Shown: positions 16,729 through 25,510, counted from the stretch's first letter. The stretch is 50,276 nucleotides of DNA from Bacillota bacterium (GCA_023393045.1 JAEWMV010000036.1:1-50276); one strand, 5' to 3'. Program-made: numbers and translations. Notes: generated by a model not told the origin, from the sequence alone.

Positions 16729-18597
16729 TCAATTTTCCTCTTGCGGCTCAATGGAATAGCGGTCTTTGCCCGCACTCTTGGCGCGGTAGAGCGCGCCGTC
16801 CGCGGCGGTATAGATCTGCTCGAAGGCGCGGTGATCCCCCCGATAGACCGCGACGCCCACGCTTGCCGTAACGGGCGGCAGCGCGTCGGGCCCGCCCACG
16901 CTCACGCGCAGCGCGGCGACGAGCTCGCCCGCTTTCCTTTGGATGAAGTCCATATCCGGCACGTCCTTCATAAGCACCATGAACTCGTCCCCGCCCACGC
17001 GGCCCACGATGTCCGACGCGCGGAAGAAAAGCCGTATCGCGCGGGCGAAGCGCTTGATGGCGGCGTCCCCCTGCTGGTGGCCGAGCCTGTCGTTGACCAG
17101 CTTGAAATCATCGATATCGATCATGAAGATCGCGTGCATGCCCGAGGCGCCCTCCATGTGAAGGAAGCGCTTGATATGCTCAAACGTCGCGTCGTGATTG
17201 AGCAGGCCCGTCATGGAATCGCGCTGGGCGGCGGCGGAAAGCTCGTCCATCATGCGGCGCTCCGCGTACTCCGCGGTGACGTCCTCGCCCATGCCCACGG
17301 CGTGATAAGGCGCGCCCTTTTCATCGAACAGGGTGGTATAGCGGATGTGCTCGTAGCGCCATGCGTCCTCGCCCGCGGGGCGTATGAGCAGCACGCCTTC
17401 CGCCGTGCGCTCGCCCGCAAGGAGCTTTTCGTGCATGGCAAGCAGCTTTTGGGCGCTCGTCTCATGCACATACCCGCTTTCTATGAGCGCTTCGGGCGCG
17501 TTTTCCATCACGGCCGAGGGCACGCCCATGAGCTTCCTCGAGCGCTCGTCAAAGGTAAGGCGGCGGTTTTTGATGTCATAATCCCATATGGCGACCAAAG
17601 TGTTCTCGATGGCCATGCGGTAGCGCGCGTCGCTCTCGTTGAGGCGCGCCTGGTCATGCAGGGTCCTTTTGGCGTTTTGCTTGATGAGCCACGCGAAAAT
17701 CAGCACAAACGCCGCGGAAATGAGCATGATGGAGGCGATGATGAGATACCCCGCCCGGACGGTTTCGCGCACTTCTTCGTTGACGCTCGTCGCGGGCGCG
17801 ACGGAGCACATCATATAGCCGTTGAGGCCCAGTGGCGTGTAGGCGATATAGGTCTCGGGGCGGCCGCCGTAGATCGCGATGCCGGATGCGCCGGACATAA
17901 AATCGTCCCGCATGGAGGCGAGCGCCGCGGTGTCCATTTCGCCCGCGAGCTCTACGAACAGGTTGCCCGCAGGCGCGCCGCCCGTTTCGTCATACCCGCC
18001 GGCGATCCTCTCCCCGTCCGCACGGCAGATCATGGAATAGCTCCCGTCAAAGCCGGTCGTTGTGACGAGCATGTCCCGAAGCGTTTGCTCGCGGCAGGCG
18101 GCGTAGAGCACATAGGCGACCGCGCCCGCACGATACACCGGCACGGAAATGATAAAGCGCGGCGCGCCGTCCACGCGGCTCACGACCGCGTCAAGCCCGC
18201 GCTTGCCCGCCATGGACTGCGCGAAATACAGCCTGTCCGCCACGCCGATGCGCCTGCCGTCGTCTGTATTGGATGTGCCGTCGGGATAGGCGATATAAAG
18301 GCTTGGGAAACCCGTGCGCACGGAAAACCTGCGCATGCGCTCAAGCGTTTCCTCCACAGGCGCATCCTCGTCGGCCGCAAGCGCCTGCGCCACGGTTTCA
18401 AGCGAGAGGTACTGCCACTCGAGCGCGGTGAGAAAGGCGTCCCTCTCCTCCGCGGCGGCGGCGCCAAGCGTGGCGTACGCCTTGTTTTTTATGCGAAGCA
18501 CAGAGGCGTGCTGATAGAGGAACATGCAAAAGAGCGTCGCCGCCACAAGAGCCGCGATCATGAGCGTGAGCATCAAATTGCCGCGCCTGTACGCCAA
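16729..18597 (-). CDS. Membrane diguanylate cyclase: Cache sensor, PAS, GGDEF
   Basis: A 622-residue sensor. Transmembrane helix 1 (about 8-28) and helix 2 (about 283-306) bracket an extracytoplasmic dCache-like domain (YIAYPDGT and DRLYFAQSMAGK segments). A PAS domain follows (about 320-445), then GGDEF with an intact GGDEF at 535-539 and an RxxD inhibitory site (RASD, 526-529), so it should be an active, product-inhibited c-di-GMP synthase. The start is a TTG with GGGAGG five bases upstream; no better ATG fits. It is co-directional with the downstream APH-type kinase. Confidence 0.94.
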   Translation of the reverse strand: MAYRRGNLMLTLMIAALVAATLFCMFLYQHASVLRIKNKAYATLGAAAAEERDAFLTALEWQYLSLETVAQALAADEDAPVEETLERMRRFSVRTGFPSLYIAYPDGTSNTDDGRRIGVADRLYFAQSMAGKRGLDAVVSRVDGAPRFIISVPVYRAGAVAYVLYAACREQTLRDMLVTTTGFDGSYSMICRADGERIAGGYDETGGAPAGNLFVELAGEMDTAALASMRDDFMSGASGIAIYGGRPETYIAYTPLGLNGYMMCSVAPATSVNEEVRETVRAGYLIIASIMLISAAFVLIFAWLIKQNAKRTLHDQARLNESDARYRMAIENTLVAIWDYDIKNRRLTFDERSRKLMGVPSAVMENAPEALIESGYVHETSAQKLLAMHEKLLAGERTAEGVLLIRPAGEDAWRYEHIRYTTLFDEKGAPYHAVGMGEDVTAEYAERRMMDELSAAAQRDSMTGLLNHDATFEHIKRFLHMEGASGMHAIFMIDIDDFKLVNDRLGHQQGDAAIKRFARAIRLFFRASDIVGRVGGDEFMVLMKDVPDMDFIQRKAGELVAALRVSVGGPDALPPVTASVGVAVYRGDHRAFEQIYTAADGALYRAKSAGKDRYSIEPQEEN

Positions 18598-18690
18598 ATA
18601 AGCCTCCCGTGCAAAGTATCCCGCACGCCGGAAACATGACTTCGTTCCGATTCAGCTTATCATACCACAGCCGTGGCGCGCGACGAAAGC

Positions 18691-19272
18691 TTACGCGCCC
18701 TTGTTTTTTTGACCAAAAAAGTCTTTTTTAAACAGTTTGGACACCGGCTTATAGATGAGATAGGTCACCACGGAGTTGATGCCCGCCTTCGCCGCGTTGA
18801 AGGCGACGAAGCTCCATATGATGTTCCATATAAACTCTTGCGCCTGCCCATAGGTCATCTCGGCGCTCATGATAAACAAGGGGGAGAGGTAATAGTTAAA
18901 GGGCACCATGATGAGCGTCATCACGGCGGAACCCAAGAGCAAGCCCTCTATCGCGCCGCCGAGGGTGTGCTTCCTCCTGTACATGAAGCCCGCCGCCATC
19001 ACGAACGCGCCCGTGGCAAAAAAGTGCATCACGCCGCCCACCCAGCCGCTGCCCGCGGAAACCGTGACCGCCTGCAGGAAGCTCACGATGGCGGTGAGCA
19101 GGAGCCCTGCAAAGGGGCCGTAGAGGAAGGAGCCGATCAATATGGGCACGTCCGCCATATCGTATTCGAGATAGGGGAGTATGAGCGGAAAGCGCACCAC
19201 GTACATCAGCGCGAGGGACATGGCGCAAAGGAGCGCCATTTTGACGAGCTTTTCAACCTTTGGATTTCGCAT
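18691..19272 (-). CDS. ribU: ECF transporter S component for riboflavin (RibU-type)
   Basis: A 193-residue membrane protein with about six helices. The N-terminal segment MALLCAMSLALMYVVRFPL, then YDMADVPILIGSFLYGPFAGL and the SGWVGGVMHFFATGAF stretch are typical of RibU. S components bind the vitamin and dock onto a shared EcfA/A'/T energy module, which is not in this window. Substrate assignment rests on the family pattern and on the FMN riboswitch directly upstream. GGAGAG precedes the ATG. Confidence 0.92.
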   Translation of the reverse strand: MRNPKVEKLVKMALLCAMSLALMYVVRFPLILPYLEYDMADVPILIGSFLYGPFAGLLLTAIVSFLQAVTVSAGSGWVGGVMHFFATGAFVMAAGFMYRRKHTLGGAIEGLLLGSAVMTLIMVPFNYYLSPLFIMSAEMTYGQAQEFIWNIIWSFVAFNAAKAGINSVVTYLIYKPVSKLFKKDFFGQKNKGA

Positions 19273-19285
19273 ATTCTCTCTCCAT

Positions 19286-19318
19286 CATAAAAAAATACCC
19301 CCGCTTTTATGCGGGGGG
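19286..19318 (-). terminator. Riboswitch expression-platform terminator
   Basis: On the minus strand GCGGGGG/CCCCCGC (19311-19317 with 19298-19304) forms a hairpin with a six-base loop, followed by a run of eight Ts (19296-19286). It sits between the FMN aptamer and ribU, so FMN binding should cause premature termination. Confidence 0.85.
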
Positions 19319-19340
19319 AAAAACGGCGTCATTCTGCCAT

Positions 19341-19480
19341 CGCTTCTCTCATCCGGACTGTACCGTCGGCCCCGGGATCTCACCGGCTCGGCCGGAGTAC
19401 TTATAAAGTACGCCGGTTCGCGGGCTCGTCGGCATTTCGCCGCATCACCGCCGGTGTGGAATCGCACCACCCCCGAAGCG
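19341..19480 (-). ncRNA. FMN riboswitch (RFN element)
   Basis: Read on the minus strand, the element starts with GAAGCG (19475-19480) and ends with its exact complement CGCTTC (19341-19346), forming P1. Conserved RFN blocks are present: a GGGGGTGGT-type start, ACCGGCGGTGATGC, GAGCCCGCGAACCGGCG, GGTGAGATCCCGGGGCCGAC and AGTCCGGATGAGAGAAG. A variable arm (GCCGGAGTAC...GTACGCCGG) is also formed. Known RFN aptamers bind FMN and shut off riboflavin synthesis or uptake genes; here the target is ribU. Confidence 0.96.
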
Positions 19481-19539
19481 TTTATTATTATATGCCCTCG
19501 CGGCCGCTTATGCAAGCCCTGTTTCGACGCGGCGCGCGT

Positions 19540-20376
19540 TTAGCTAAAAAGCTCCGCGCGCATTTCGCTGAGCCTTGCGATATAGGAAGGGTCCGTGCCG
19601 CAGCATCCGCCCACGAGGGTCGCGCCAACCCTTACGGCCTCGCGCACGCCGACAGCAAAGGCTTGCGCGTCAAACGGCGCGCTTCCGCCTTTGTCGGGGA
19701 GGCCCGCGTTTGGCTTGAAGATGAGGGGCAAACCGGTGTTTTGGGCAAACTGACGGATTACGGGCAGCGCGGCGTCCGGCCCGAGCGAGCAGTTGAGCCC
19801 CGCCGCGTACGCGCCTTCGGCCTCAAGCCGCCGCGCGATGCTTGCAACAGTATCGCCCGCCGGGGTCTTGCCGGAGCGCATAAAGTTCATCGCGCAGAGC
19901 ACCGGCGCGCCGTGCCGCTTCGCCTGAGACAAGGCGACGGAAATCATCTCCAGATCCATAAAGGTTTCAAGGAAGATGCAATCCGGCTTCTCCTTCATGC
20001 CCGCGCCGAGCTGCGCGGCAAAAATCTCCGCCGCCTCGTCGCGGGATACTCCGCCCGTTGACGCGAGCCGCGCGGCGAGCGGCCCCGCGTCAAGCGCGAC
20101 CTTCGCGCCCTTGCCAAAGGCGGCCTCTTTGGCGATGCGCACGCCCGCGCGCACGACCTCCTCCACGGCAAAGCCCGTGTTTTTGAGCATGGGCGCGTTC
20201 GCACAGAAGGTGTTTGTGAGAATGATTTCGCTGCCCGCTTCGATATACTCCGCATGCAGTTCCCGCACGATGTCCGGACGCGTGATGTTATACGCCCAGA
20301 CGGGGGACCTGTCGCCCGCTTTTTCCCAGAGCCGCGTGCCCGTTGCGCCGTCTAAGAGCGTAACTTTCCCCGCCAT
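19540..20376 (-). CDS. Homocysteine S-methyltransferase-family protein
   Basis: A 278-residue TIM-barrel protein of the homocysteine-binding (MetH N-terminal/BHMT/MmuM) family. It begins KVTLLDGATGTRLWEKAG, contains TNTFCANAPML, and has the zinc-ligand Cys residues in LNCS and in the C-terminal GGCCGT. Such proteins move a methyl group to homocysteine from methylcobalamin, S-methylmethionine or betaine; as a stand-alone domain its donor or partner is not defined. The frame is open 37 codons further upstream, but GGAGGTGGG before the ATG at 20376 and the homology start there decide the start. It is divergent from mrp. Confidence 0.88.
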   Translation of the reverse strand: MAGKVTLLDGATGTRLWEKAGDRSPVWAYNITRPDIVRELHAEYIEAGSEIILTNTFCANAPMLKNTGFAVEEVVRAGVRIAKEAAFGKGAKVALDAGPLAARLASTGGVSRDEAAEIFAAQLGAGMKEKPDCIFLETFMDLEMISVALSQAKRHGAPVLCAMNFMRSGKTPAGDTVASIARRLEAEGAYAAGLNCSLGPDAALPVIRQFAQNTGLPLIFKPNAGLPDKGGSAPFDAQAFAVGVREAVRVGATLVGGCCGTDPSYIARLSEMRAELFS

Positions 20377-20410
20377 GCGCCCCACCTCCGCTTCGCTTGA
20401 AATCCATTTG

Positions 20411-20460
20411 ATTATAACGGGGCGTTTTTTATTGCGCAAGCCGTACTGCGGTTGCATAAT
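20411..20460. promoter_or_regulatory. Symmetric divergent promoters sharing a -35 palindrome
   Basis: TTGCGCAA at 20432-20439 serves as -35 in both directions. Plus strand: TTGCGC, 17 bp, CATAAT (20455-20460) toward mrp. Minus strand: TTGCGC, 17 bp, TATAAT (20416-20411) toward the methyltransferase-like gene. Spacing is ideal both ways. Confidence 0.6.
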
Positions 20461-20522
20461 CCATCGCGCGGTGCTATCCTTGAGCAAAAGAGATTATGCA
20501 ATAAGGCAAACGGAGAATGAAA

Positions 20523-21353
20523 ATGAGCGAAGACTGCAAGCACGACTGTTCCTCCTGCTCTCTCAACTGCCCCTCGCGGGAGCAGGAGAGCCTCATCGAA
20601 GCGCCGCATAGAATGAGCAGCATCAAGCACGTCATAGGCGTTGTGAGCGGCAAGGGCGGCGTGGGCAAATCCATGGTGACCTCGCTTCTCGCCGTGCTGA
20701 TGAAACGCCGCGGCTTTAAGAGCGCGGTGCTCGACGCGGACATGACGGGCCCCTCGATTCCGCGGGCGTTTCACATCACAAAAAAAGCCGAGGGCGGCGA
20801 GGACGGCCTCTACCCGGTGCTTACGAAAACGGGCATCCCCGTGATGAGCATCAATTTGCTGCTTGAGGAGGATACGCAGCCCGTCGTCTGGCGCGGCCCC
20901 GTGATCGCGGGCGCGGTGAAGCAGTTTTGGACGGACGTCGTCTGGGGCGACGTGGACGTGATGTTCATCGACATGCCGCCGGGCACGGGGGACGTGCCGC
21001 TCACGGTATTTCAAAGCATCCCCATAGACGGCGTCGTGATCGTCTCCACGCCGCAGGAGCTCGTGGGCATGATCGTGGAAAAGGCGGTCAATATGGCGGG
21101 CATGATGAACATCCCCGTGCTCGCGCTCGTCGAGAACATGGGCTTTGTGCGCTGCCCGGACTGCGGCCGCGTCATCAAGCCCTTCGGAGAGAGCCGTCTG
21201 GAGGAAACCGCGAAGCGGCTTAGTATCAAACACACCGCAAGCCTGCCCATCGACCCCAAGCTCGCCGCCGCGTCGGACACGGGCATGATAGAGCTCTTCG
21301 AGGGCGACTGGCTCGACAATATCGCGGACATGATCGAGCAGAAAATAAAATAG
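20523..21353 (+). CDS. mrp: Mrp/NBP35/ApbC-family ATPase, iron-sulfur carrier
   Basis: A 276-residue P-loop NTPase: deviant Walker A GKGGVGKS near residue 42, the IDMPPGTGDVPLT block, and a C-terminal CPDCG pair that binds a bridging 4Fe-4S cluster in this family. The N-terminus adds a Cys-rich segment (CKHDCSSCSLNC), reminiscent of the N-terminal ferredoxin-like cluster of NBP35-type proteins. The family delivers Fe-S clusters to apo-proteins in the cytoplasm. An ATG six bases earlier (20517) is too close to GGAG (20512-20515); the ATG at 20523 is well spaced. A terminator follows. Confidence 0.93.
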   Translation: MSEDCKHDCSSCSLNCPSREQESLIEAPHRMSSIKHVIGVVSGKGGVGKSMVTSLLAVLMKRRGFKSAVLDADMTGPSIPRAFHITKKAEGGEDGLYPVLTKTGIPVMSINLLLEEDTQPVVWRGPVIAGAVKQFWTDVVWGDVDVMFIDMPPGTGDVPLTVFQSIPIDGVVIVSTPQELVGMIVEKAVNMAGMMNIPVLALVENMGFVRCPDCGRVIKPFGESRLEETAKRLSIKHTASLPIDPKLAAASDTGMIELFEGDWLDNIADMIEQKIK

Positions 21354-21366
21354 CGCGGCATACGCA

Positions 21367-21400
21367 AACGCCCGGCAAGCGCCGGGCGTTTTTTGTTTTG
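21367..21400 (+). terminator. Rho-independent terminator of mrp
   Basis: AACGCCCGGC (21367-21376) pairs with GCCGGGCGTT (21381-21390) over an AAGC loop, followed by TTTTGTTTTG. Confidence 0.9.
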
Positions 21401-21416
21401 TTTAAGCACCCTTCTT

Positions 21417-21560
21417 CTAGCGCTCCTCATCGTCATAATAATACGCGCAGCGGTCGTAGTCGTCCATGAGCAGCATGAGCGTGGTCAGGCCCGCGGCGCT
21501 TTCGTCGAAATCAAAGTCAACGTCCGCCATGCCGTCCATGGGAAATTCAAAATCCTTCAT
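21417..21560 (-). CDS. Small acidic protein, 47 residues, unknown
   Basis: The minus-strand frame runs MKDFEFPMDGMADVDFDFDE at the start to a YYYDDEER end, with a central LTTLMLLMDDY. It is strongly acidic with paired aromatic residues. GGAGG lies seven bases before the ATG and the gene stands alone, converging on mrp, both good signs that it is real. I do not recognise the family. A role as an anti-sigma-like or DNA-mimic peptide is only a guess from charge. Confidence 0.6.
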   Translation of the reverse strand: MKDFEFPMDGMADVDFDFDESAAGLTTLMLLMDDYDRCAYYYDDEER

Positions 21561-21633
21561 GTTTGCGCCTCCTGAAGCTTTATGCCGCTAGTATTCCATT
21601 TTCCGCGCGCGATAAAACAAAGAAAACGATTGC

Positions 21634-21655
21634 CGGGGGCGGGTTTTGCCCGAAT
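21634..21655. repeat. Degenerate REP-like palindrome
   Basis: GGGGGCGGGTTTTGCCCGAATT resembles the 4947-4974 unit (GGGGGCGGAT...CCGCCCGAATT) with the AT centre lost. It lies upstream of the D,D-carboxypeptidase promoter. Confidence 0.35.
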
Positions 21656-21695
21656 TCCTTAACGGCTTCTTAACGGGCTTTGCGCGCCGGATTCA

Positions 21696-21724
21696 TTGAC
21701 AGCGCCAAGCTCTGCAGTGATAAT
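21696..21724 (+). promoter_or_regulatory. Promoter of the D,D-carboxypeptidase gene
   Basis: A consensus TTGACA at 21696-21701, 17 bp spacer, and GATAAT at 21719-21724; the best -35 in the window. The gene's GGAGG is at 21752-21756. A degenerate REP-like palindrome lies just upstream at 21634-21655. Confidence 0.75.
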
Positions 21725-21764
21725 TATATACATACAGCACATCTGACACACGGAGGTCAAATTG

Positions 21765-23078
21765 ATGCCGATCGCAAAAAAAGGGCTTCTCGCCCTGCTG
21801 CTTTGCCTGGTGACAGCCCTGTATTGCGCAGCTGCCGCCGCGGACGCCGTGCCCGAAAAAACGCCCGCCGAGGGTCCCGAAACGATACCAGAGGAGCCCG
21901 CCGCGGACAACGTGCTGTGCGCCATACTCTATGAAGAGAGTACGGATACCTATCTGTTTGAAAAAAATCCGGATCAGACCAACGCGCCCGCGAGCATGAC
22001 CAAGGTGATGACGGCGGTGCTGGTGCTTGAAAAAGACCCCACGCTTTCCGGCGTGCTCACCGTGGCGCCCGAGGCTGTGCAGCCCGCCTACTGCAGTTGG
22101 ATGGACACGAACCACCTCTACGAGGGCGAGGTCATTTCCGTTTGGGATTGCATGAACTATTTGCTCATCCCTTCCGGGAACGAGGCCGCGACCGCCCTTG
22201 CCATCCACTTTTCCGGCTCGGTCAATGCGTTTGTGGAGGAAATGAACCAGAAGGCCGCAGAGCTTGGCATGACGAACACGCGCTATATCGATCCGCACGG
22301 CCTCATGGGCCCGCCGCAGCTCATCAGCGCGCGGGATATGCTCACGCTTTGCCGTTACGCCATGACTTTTGCAAACTTCCGCAAAATCGTCTCCACAAAG
22401 GAGGGCGTCGTGCCCGCGTCGAACATGCGAAAGGCGGGCTTTACCTATAAAACCACCAATCGCGTCATGGACCCGCGCGGGTACGAGCCTTATGACACGG
22501 GCTTCGCGCAGGACATCCTGGGCATCAAGACCGGCTCCACGCCCGCCGCGGGCTACAACCTCGCCTGCTGCATGACGGACGGCGCGCTGACCATTTATTC
22601 GGTCGTGATGCACGGGCAGGATGATCTCTACATCGGCCCCTACGCGTGCACAGGCAGCTTCCTCGACACGGCGCGGCTGATGAAATACGCGCGGCAGTTT
22701 GAAAAATACGGCTTTGCCGCGGGGGATACTGTGGAGGAGCGCTATGTGGCCGGTTTGTGGAACAAATTCGCCGTCACGGCCGGGGAGGATATCTATATCC
22801 TCAAGCGCGAGGGGTCGGCTTCGGACATGGAGATCGCGCTCGACGAGCTTTCCGGCCCCATCGCCGCGGGGGATGTTGTGGGCACGCTCACCCTCAGGGA
22901 TGAATTCGGCAACGCGCGCACGACGGCGCTGCGCGCCGCGGCGGACGCGAACATCATGCCCTGGACGGTCTACTTCGTGCCCGCGCTCGCGCTGCTGCTC
23001 GTTTTTGCCCTTGCCGCCCGGCCCGTCCTCGCGCGCGCGAAAAAGCGCAGGGCCGCCGCAGACGGCGAAAAGGCCTGA
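21765..23078 (+). CDS. D-alanyl-D-alanine carboxypeptidase (S11, DacF/PBP5-like)
   Basis: A 437-residue exported penicillin-binding protein. A Sec signal peptide (LLALLLCLVTALYCAAAAADA) is followed by the serine hydrolase triad motifs: SMTK (Ser77-Lys80), SGN (137-139) and KTG (255-257). A C-terminal transmembrane helix (about residues 400-420) with a basic tail anchors it outside the cell. The enzyme trims the terminal D-Ala from peptidoglycan pentapeptides; DacF-type members act in vegetative or forespore wall. A TTG at 21762 is in frame, but spacing to GGAGG favours the ATG at 21765. It converges with the dipeptidase gene, 30 bp apart. Confidence 0.95.
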   Translation: MPIAKKGLLALLLCLVTALYCAAAAADAVPEKTPAEGPETIPEEPAADNVLCAILYEESTDTYLFEKNPDQTNAPASMTKVMTAVLVLEKDPTLSGVLTVAPEAVQPAYCSWMDTNHLYEGEVISVWDCMNYLLIPSGNEAATALAIHFSGSVNAFVEEMNQKAAELGMTNTRYIDPHGLMGPPQLISARDMLTLCRYAMTFANFRKIVSTKEGVVPASNMRKAGFTYKTTNRVMDPRGYEPYDTGFAQDILGIKTGSTPAAGYNLACCMTDGALTIYSVVMHGQDDLYIGPYACTGSFLDTARLMKYARQFEKYGFAAGDTVEERYVAGLWNKFAVTAGEDIYILKREGSASDMEIALDELSGPIAAGDVVGTLTLRDEFGNARTTALRAAADANIMPWTVYFVPALALLLVFALAARPVLARAKKRRAAADGEKA

Positions 23079-23108
23079 GCAGGGAACACGGGAAGCTTTC
23101 CTATAGCT

Positions 23109-24323
23109 TTACTCTGATTCGAGGAGCGCGTTTTTTCTTTCCCAGTACCGCATGAACGGGGCGCGAGGCTTGCCCTGCTCAAAATCCGCGCGGCTCCATT
23201 TTTCGTAGAAGGCGCGCTCCTCCTCGTATGCACGGAAGGACAGCGCCTGCATGGCCTGCGCATCCGCGTATTGCGAAGCCTCCAGCCAGCGCCGCTCCAG
23301 GGCGTTTCGTTCCTCATGATACGCCTCGGGCAGCCTCTTTCCGATGAGGCTCCTGTGGAAGCGCTCATGCGCGAGCCAATAGGCCTTTGCAGCCGAATCG
23401 TTTGCCGCGAAAACGGGCGGCTTTGCGGGATTGCCAAAGGCGTAGGGCTTAAAGAGCGAAATGCAGGGCGTGGAGCCGCCCGTCGCCCACACTTTGATGA
23501 TATCCCCGAACTCTATGATCATGCTCGCGGTGGTATGGTCGCCCACAGCGCCGCCCGCGTGCATGCACACGCTTCCTACACTGCCCGCGCACAATGGATT
23601 CTCTGCCCCCGGCGCGTGGATGCGCAGCGCCTGCATCAGCTCCTGCACGCCCGAAGCCTTGTCGAGCGCCGCGCAGGCGAGCGCGCTCCTTTGTTTGGAG
23701 GCGGAAAAAAACGAATACACGGGTTCCAAATGCGCCCGCTTGAAATCGCTCCCCGCGGGCGTTTGCGTGTCGCGCAGAGCGTGCTCCGCGCCGATGGAGA
23801 GGCGGTTTGATATGGCCGCGCGCGAAGAACGTTTGGCGGCCCAGCGCCTGCCCGCCGTCTCCAGCACGAAAACGTCCTTTCTGTCCATGATGAGGAAGGA
23901 GTTGTCGTAATAGAACGCATGGTCAAAGCCGCAGTTGCCGCCCTGCCCGTAGCGCTCGAGCAGCGCGGTGATGACGTTGAGCGCGCCCCTCGCGTCCTCC
24001 CCGCGCTCGAGGCCGAGGCGGACGAGGTCCATGCCCGTGAGCCCTTCCTTTCCGTAAGCGCCCCGGGTGAACACCGCCTCGTTGCCGATTGCGACCCCCC
24101 GTTCGCTTACGCCCATCTCCGCACCCCAGAGCCATGCGGGGCGCGAGAGCAGCACCGCGCACGCGCCCGTATCGTCCTCAATCTCCGCGTAGTTGAGCTT
24201 CAGCTTCCCGCGCGGCCCGCACGCGGGATGAAATTCCAAAACCTGCGGTTCGTTCGGGCTGCGGTCGCTGTTCTTTGCGAAATACGCCCCGTTTTGGCCG
24301 ATAAAACCCAATGTGTCGCACAT
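23109..24323 (-). CDS. C69-family dipeptidase/secernin-like Ntn hydrolase
   Basis: A 404-residue protein starting MCDTLGFIGQNGAYFAKNSDRSPNEP. Cys2 becomes the N-terminal nucleophile after Met removal, as in the C69/U34 (PepD) Ntn-hydrolase family; the NSDR segment is also conserved. A CMHAGGAVGDHTTASM block lies near the middle. There is no signal peptide, so it should be cytoplasmic, hydrolysing dipeptides or related amides. GGAGGGGG lies upstream of the ATG. Confidence 0.9.
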   Translation of the reverse strand: MCDTLGFIGQNGAYFAKNSDRSPNEPQVLEFHPACGPRGKLKLNYAEIEDDTGACAVLLSRPAWLWGAEMGVSERGVAIGNEAVFTRGAYGKEGLTGMDLVRLGLERGEDARGALNVITALLERYGQGGNCGFDHAFYYDNSFLIMDRKDVFVLETAGRRWAAKRSSRAAISNRLSIGAEHALRDTQTPAGSDFKRAHLEPVYSFFSASKQRSALACAALDKASGVQELMQALRIHAPGAENPLCAGSVGSVCMHAGGAVGDHTTASMIIEFGDIIKVWATGGSTPCISLFKPYAFGNPAKPPVFAANDSAAKAYWLAHERFHRSLIGKRLPEAYHEERNALERRWLEASQYADAQAMQALSFRAYEEERAFYEKWSRADFEQGKPRAPFMRYWERKNALLESE

Positions 24324-24391
24324 GCGCGTTTTCCCCCTCCGCTTTTGAGACTATTATACAACAAAAAAGGCCGTGCGCTCATGCGGCCTCA

Positions 24392-24430
24392 ATATATCAA
24401 AAAAGTGGCTGAGCCACTTTTTTGATATTT
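24392..24430 (-). terminator. Terminator of the WYL regulator gene (probably bidirectional)
   Basis: A 17-bp perfect inverted repeat (24394-24410 with 24412-24428) has AAGTGGCT/AGCCACTT at its core and T6 runs on both strands. Confidence 0.85.
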
Positions 24431-24474
24431 ACGGTTTTTGCTTTTGTCCGCGGCGCTGCCGGAGCCATGCTTTT

Positions 24475-25458
24475 TTAGTATAGCCCCGCCACGCAGGCCA
24501 GCTGGCTCTTCATGCCCGCGGCCACGCAGTCCGGCTCGACGATGCGCGCCTGCGCGCCCAGCGCGAACATCCATGCGTAGAACTGCGGGCTCACCGTCAC
24601 GTCCGTATGCACCATGAAATAGCCCTCGCGCGTCCTTACAAAGGGCACGTCCCGGCCGAAGCGGTCTATCACCACGCCCGAGAGCTGATCCGCGAACTCC
24701 AGCGTGACGCGCTGCTTCTCGCCGCCGAACATGCCGAAGGTGTGCCGGGTGAACGAGGCGATGTCCATTGCGCCCAGCGCCTCCTTGCCCTCGCGCGGGG
24801 CGCAGGTGAGCTGGATGGAATCCATCCTGTCCACGCGGAAGTGGCGCACCGCCCGGGCCTCAGAATCAAACGCCACGAGATAATAGTTCTCCGTGCAAAG
24901 CGTCAGATAGAAAGGGCTCACGCGGTACCGCTCCCCGTTGCGGCGATACTGCTTTTGCTTTTCCGCGTTGATTTCAAAATAGCGGAAGGTGATTTGTTTG
25001 TCGTGCGCAATGCCGTTGTGTATGCCGTCCACATTATAAAAGATGCTTTCGTTCATGGTCTCGACGCGGTTTTCAACATACACCTGTCTCTGCAGCAGTT
25101 GCGCTTCATGGGCGCTGCAGAGCCTCTCGAGCTTTTTGATCAGTTCCGTGGTCTTCTTTTTCGTCAAAAACTGGCTGGATTGCACGCTGTCCACAAGCAG
25201 CTTCAGTTCGGGCAGCTCAAAGTCGCGCACGGCGACAAAATAGCGCGCCCTTGGATCGCGTACCATCTGCACGTCGATGCCGAACGTGCGCAGCGCCTCC
25301 ATGTCGTCATAGAGGCTTTTGCGCTCTGCCTCGACTCCCTGGTTTGCGAGTTCCTGCTTGATTTGTTCCAGCGACATCGGGTGGTTCTCGTCCGTTTGGA
25401 AAAGAAGTATCTTTGCCATGTACAAAAGCTTTAGCTTTTGATTCGCTGATTTAGGCAT
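24475..25458 (-). CDS. WYL-domain transcriptional regulator
   Basis: A 327-residue protein of the HTH-WYL type. The N-terminal winged helix carries SLEQIKQELANQGVEAERKSLYDDMEAL. The central WYL domain has ENYYLVAFDSEARAVRHFRVDRM, and a C-terminal WCX-like region (FADQLSGVVIDRFG) follows. WYL proteins sense nucleotides or nucleic acids and often control DNA-damage or defence genes; the target is not evident here. The frame extends far upstream, but the ATG at 25458 with GGGGGT before it matches where homology begins. On the minus strand, TGCTATGAT at 25519-25511 is a likely extended -10. Confidence 0.9.
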   Translation of the reverse strand: MPKSANQKLKLLYMAKILLFQTDENHPMSLEQIKQELANQGVEAERKSLYDDMEALRTFGIDVQMVRDPRARYFVAVRDFELPELKLLVDSVQSSQFLTKKKTTELIKKLERLCSAHEAQLLQRQVYVENRVETMNESIFYNVDGIHNGIAHDKQITFRYFEINAEKQKQYRRNGERYRVSPFYLTLCTENYYLVAFDSEARAVRHFRVDRMDSIQLTCAPREGKEALGAMDIASFTRHTFGMFGGEKQRVTLEFADQLSGVVIDRFGRDVPFVRTREGYFMVHTDVTVSPQFYAWMFALGAQARIVEPDCVAAGMKSQLACVAGLY

Positions 25459-25510
25459 TTCGTACCCCCGTCGTTGATTCGTGTGTTTGAAGTTGGCGTG
25501 TTGTTGCTTC

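Noticed and set aside
16450..18639. 729-codon open frame on the plus strand opposite the diguanylate cyclase and kinase
   Set aside because: It is antisense to two clear families, and its His/Arg/Ala-rich translation has no domain. Long antisense frames are expected from GC-rich codon use.
19296..19480. Possible small ORF upstream of ribU
   Set aside because: The stretch is fully explained by the FMN aptamer and its terminator.
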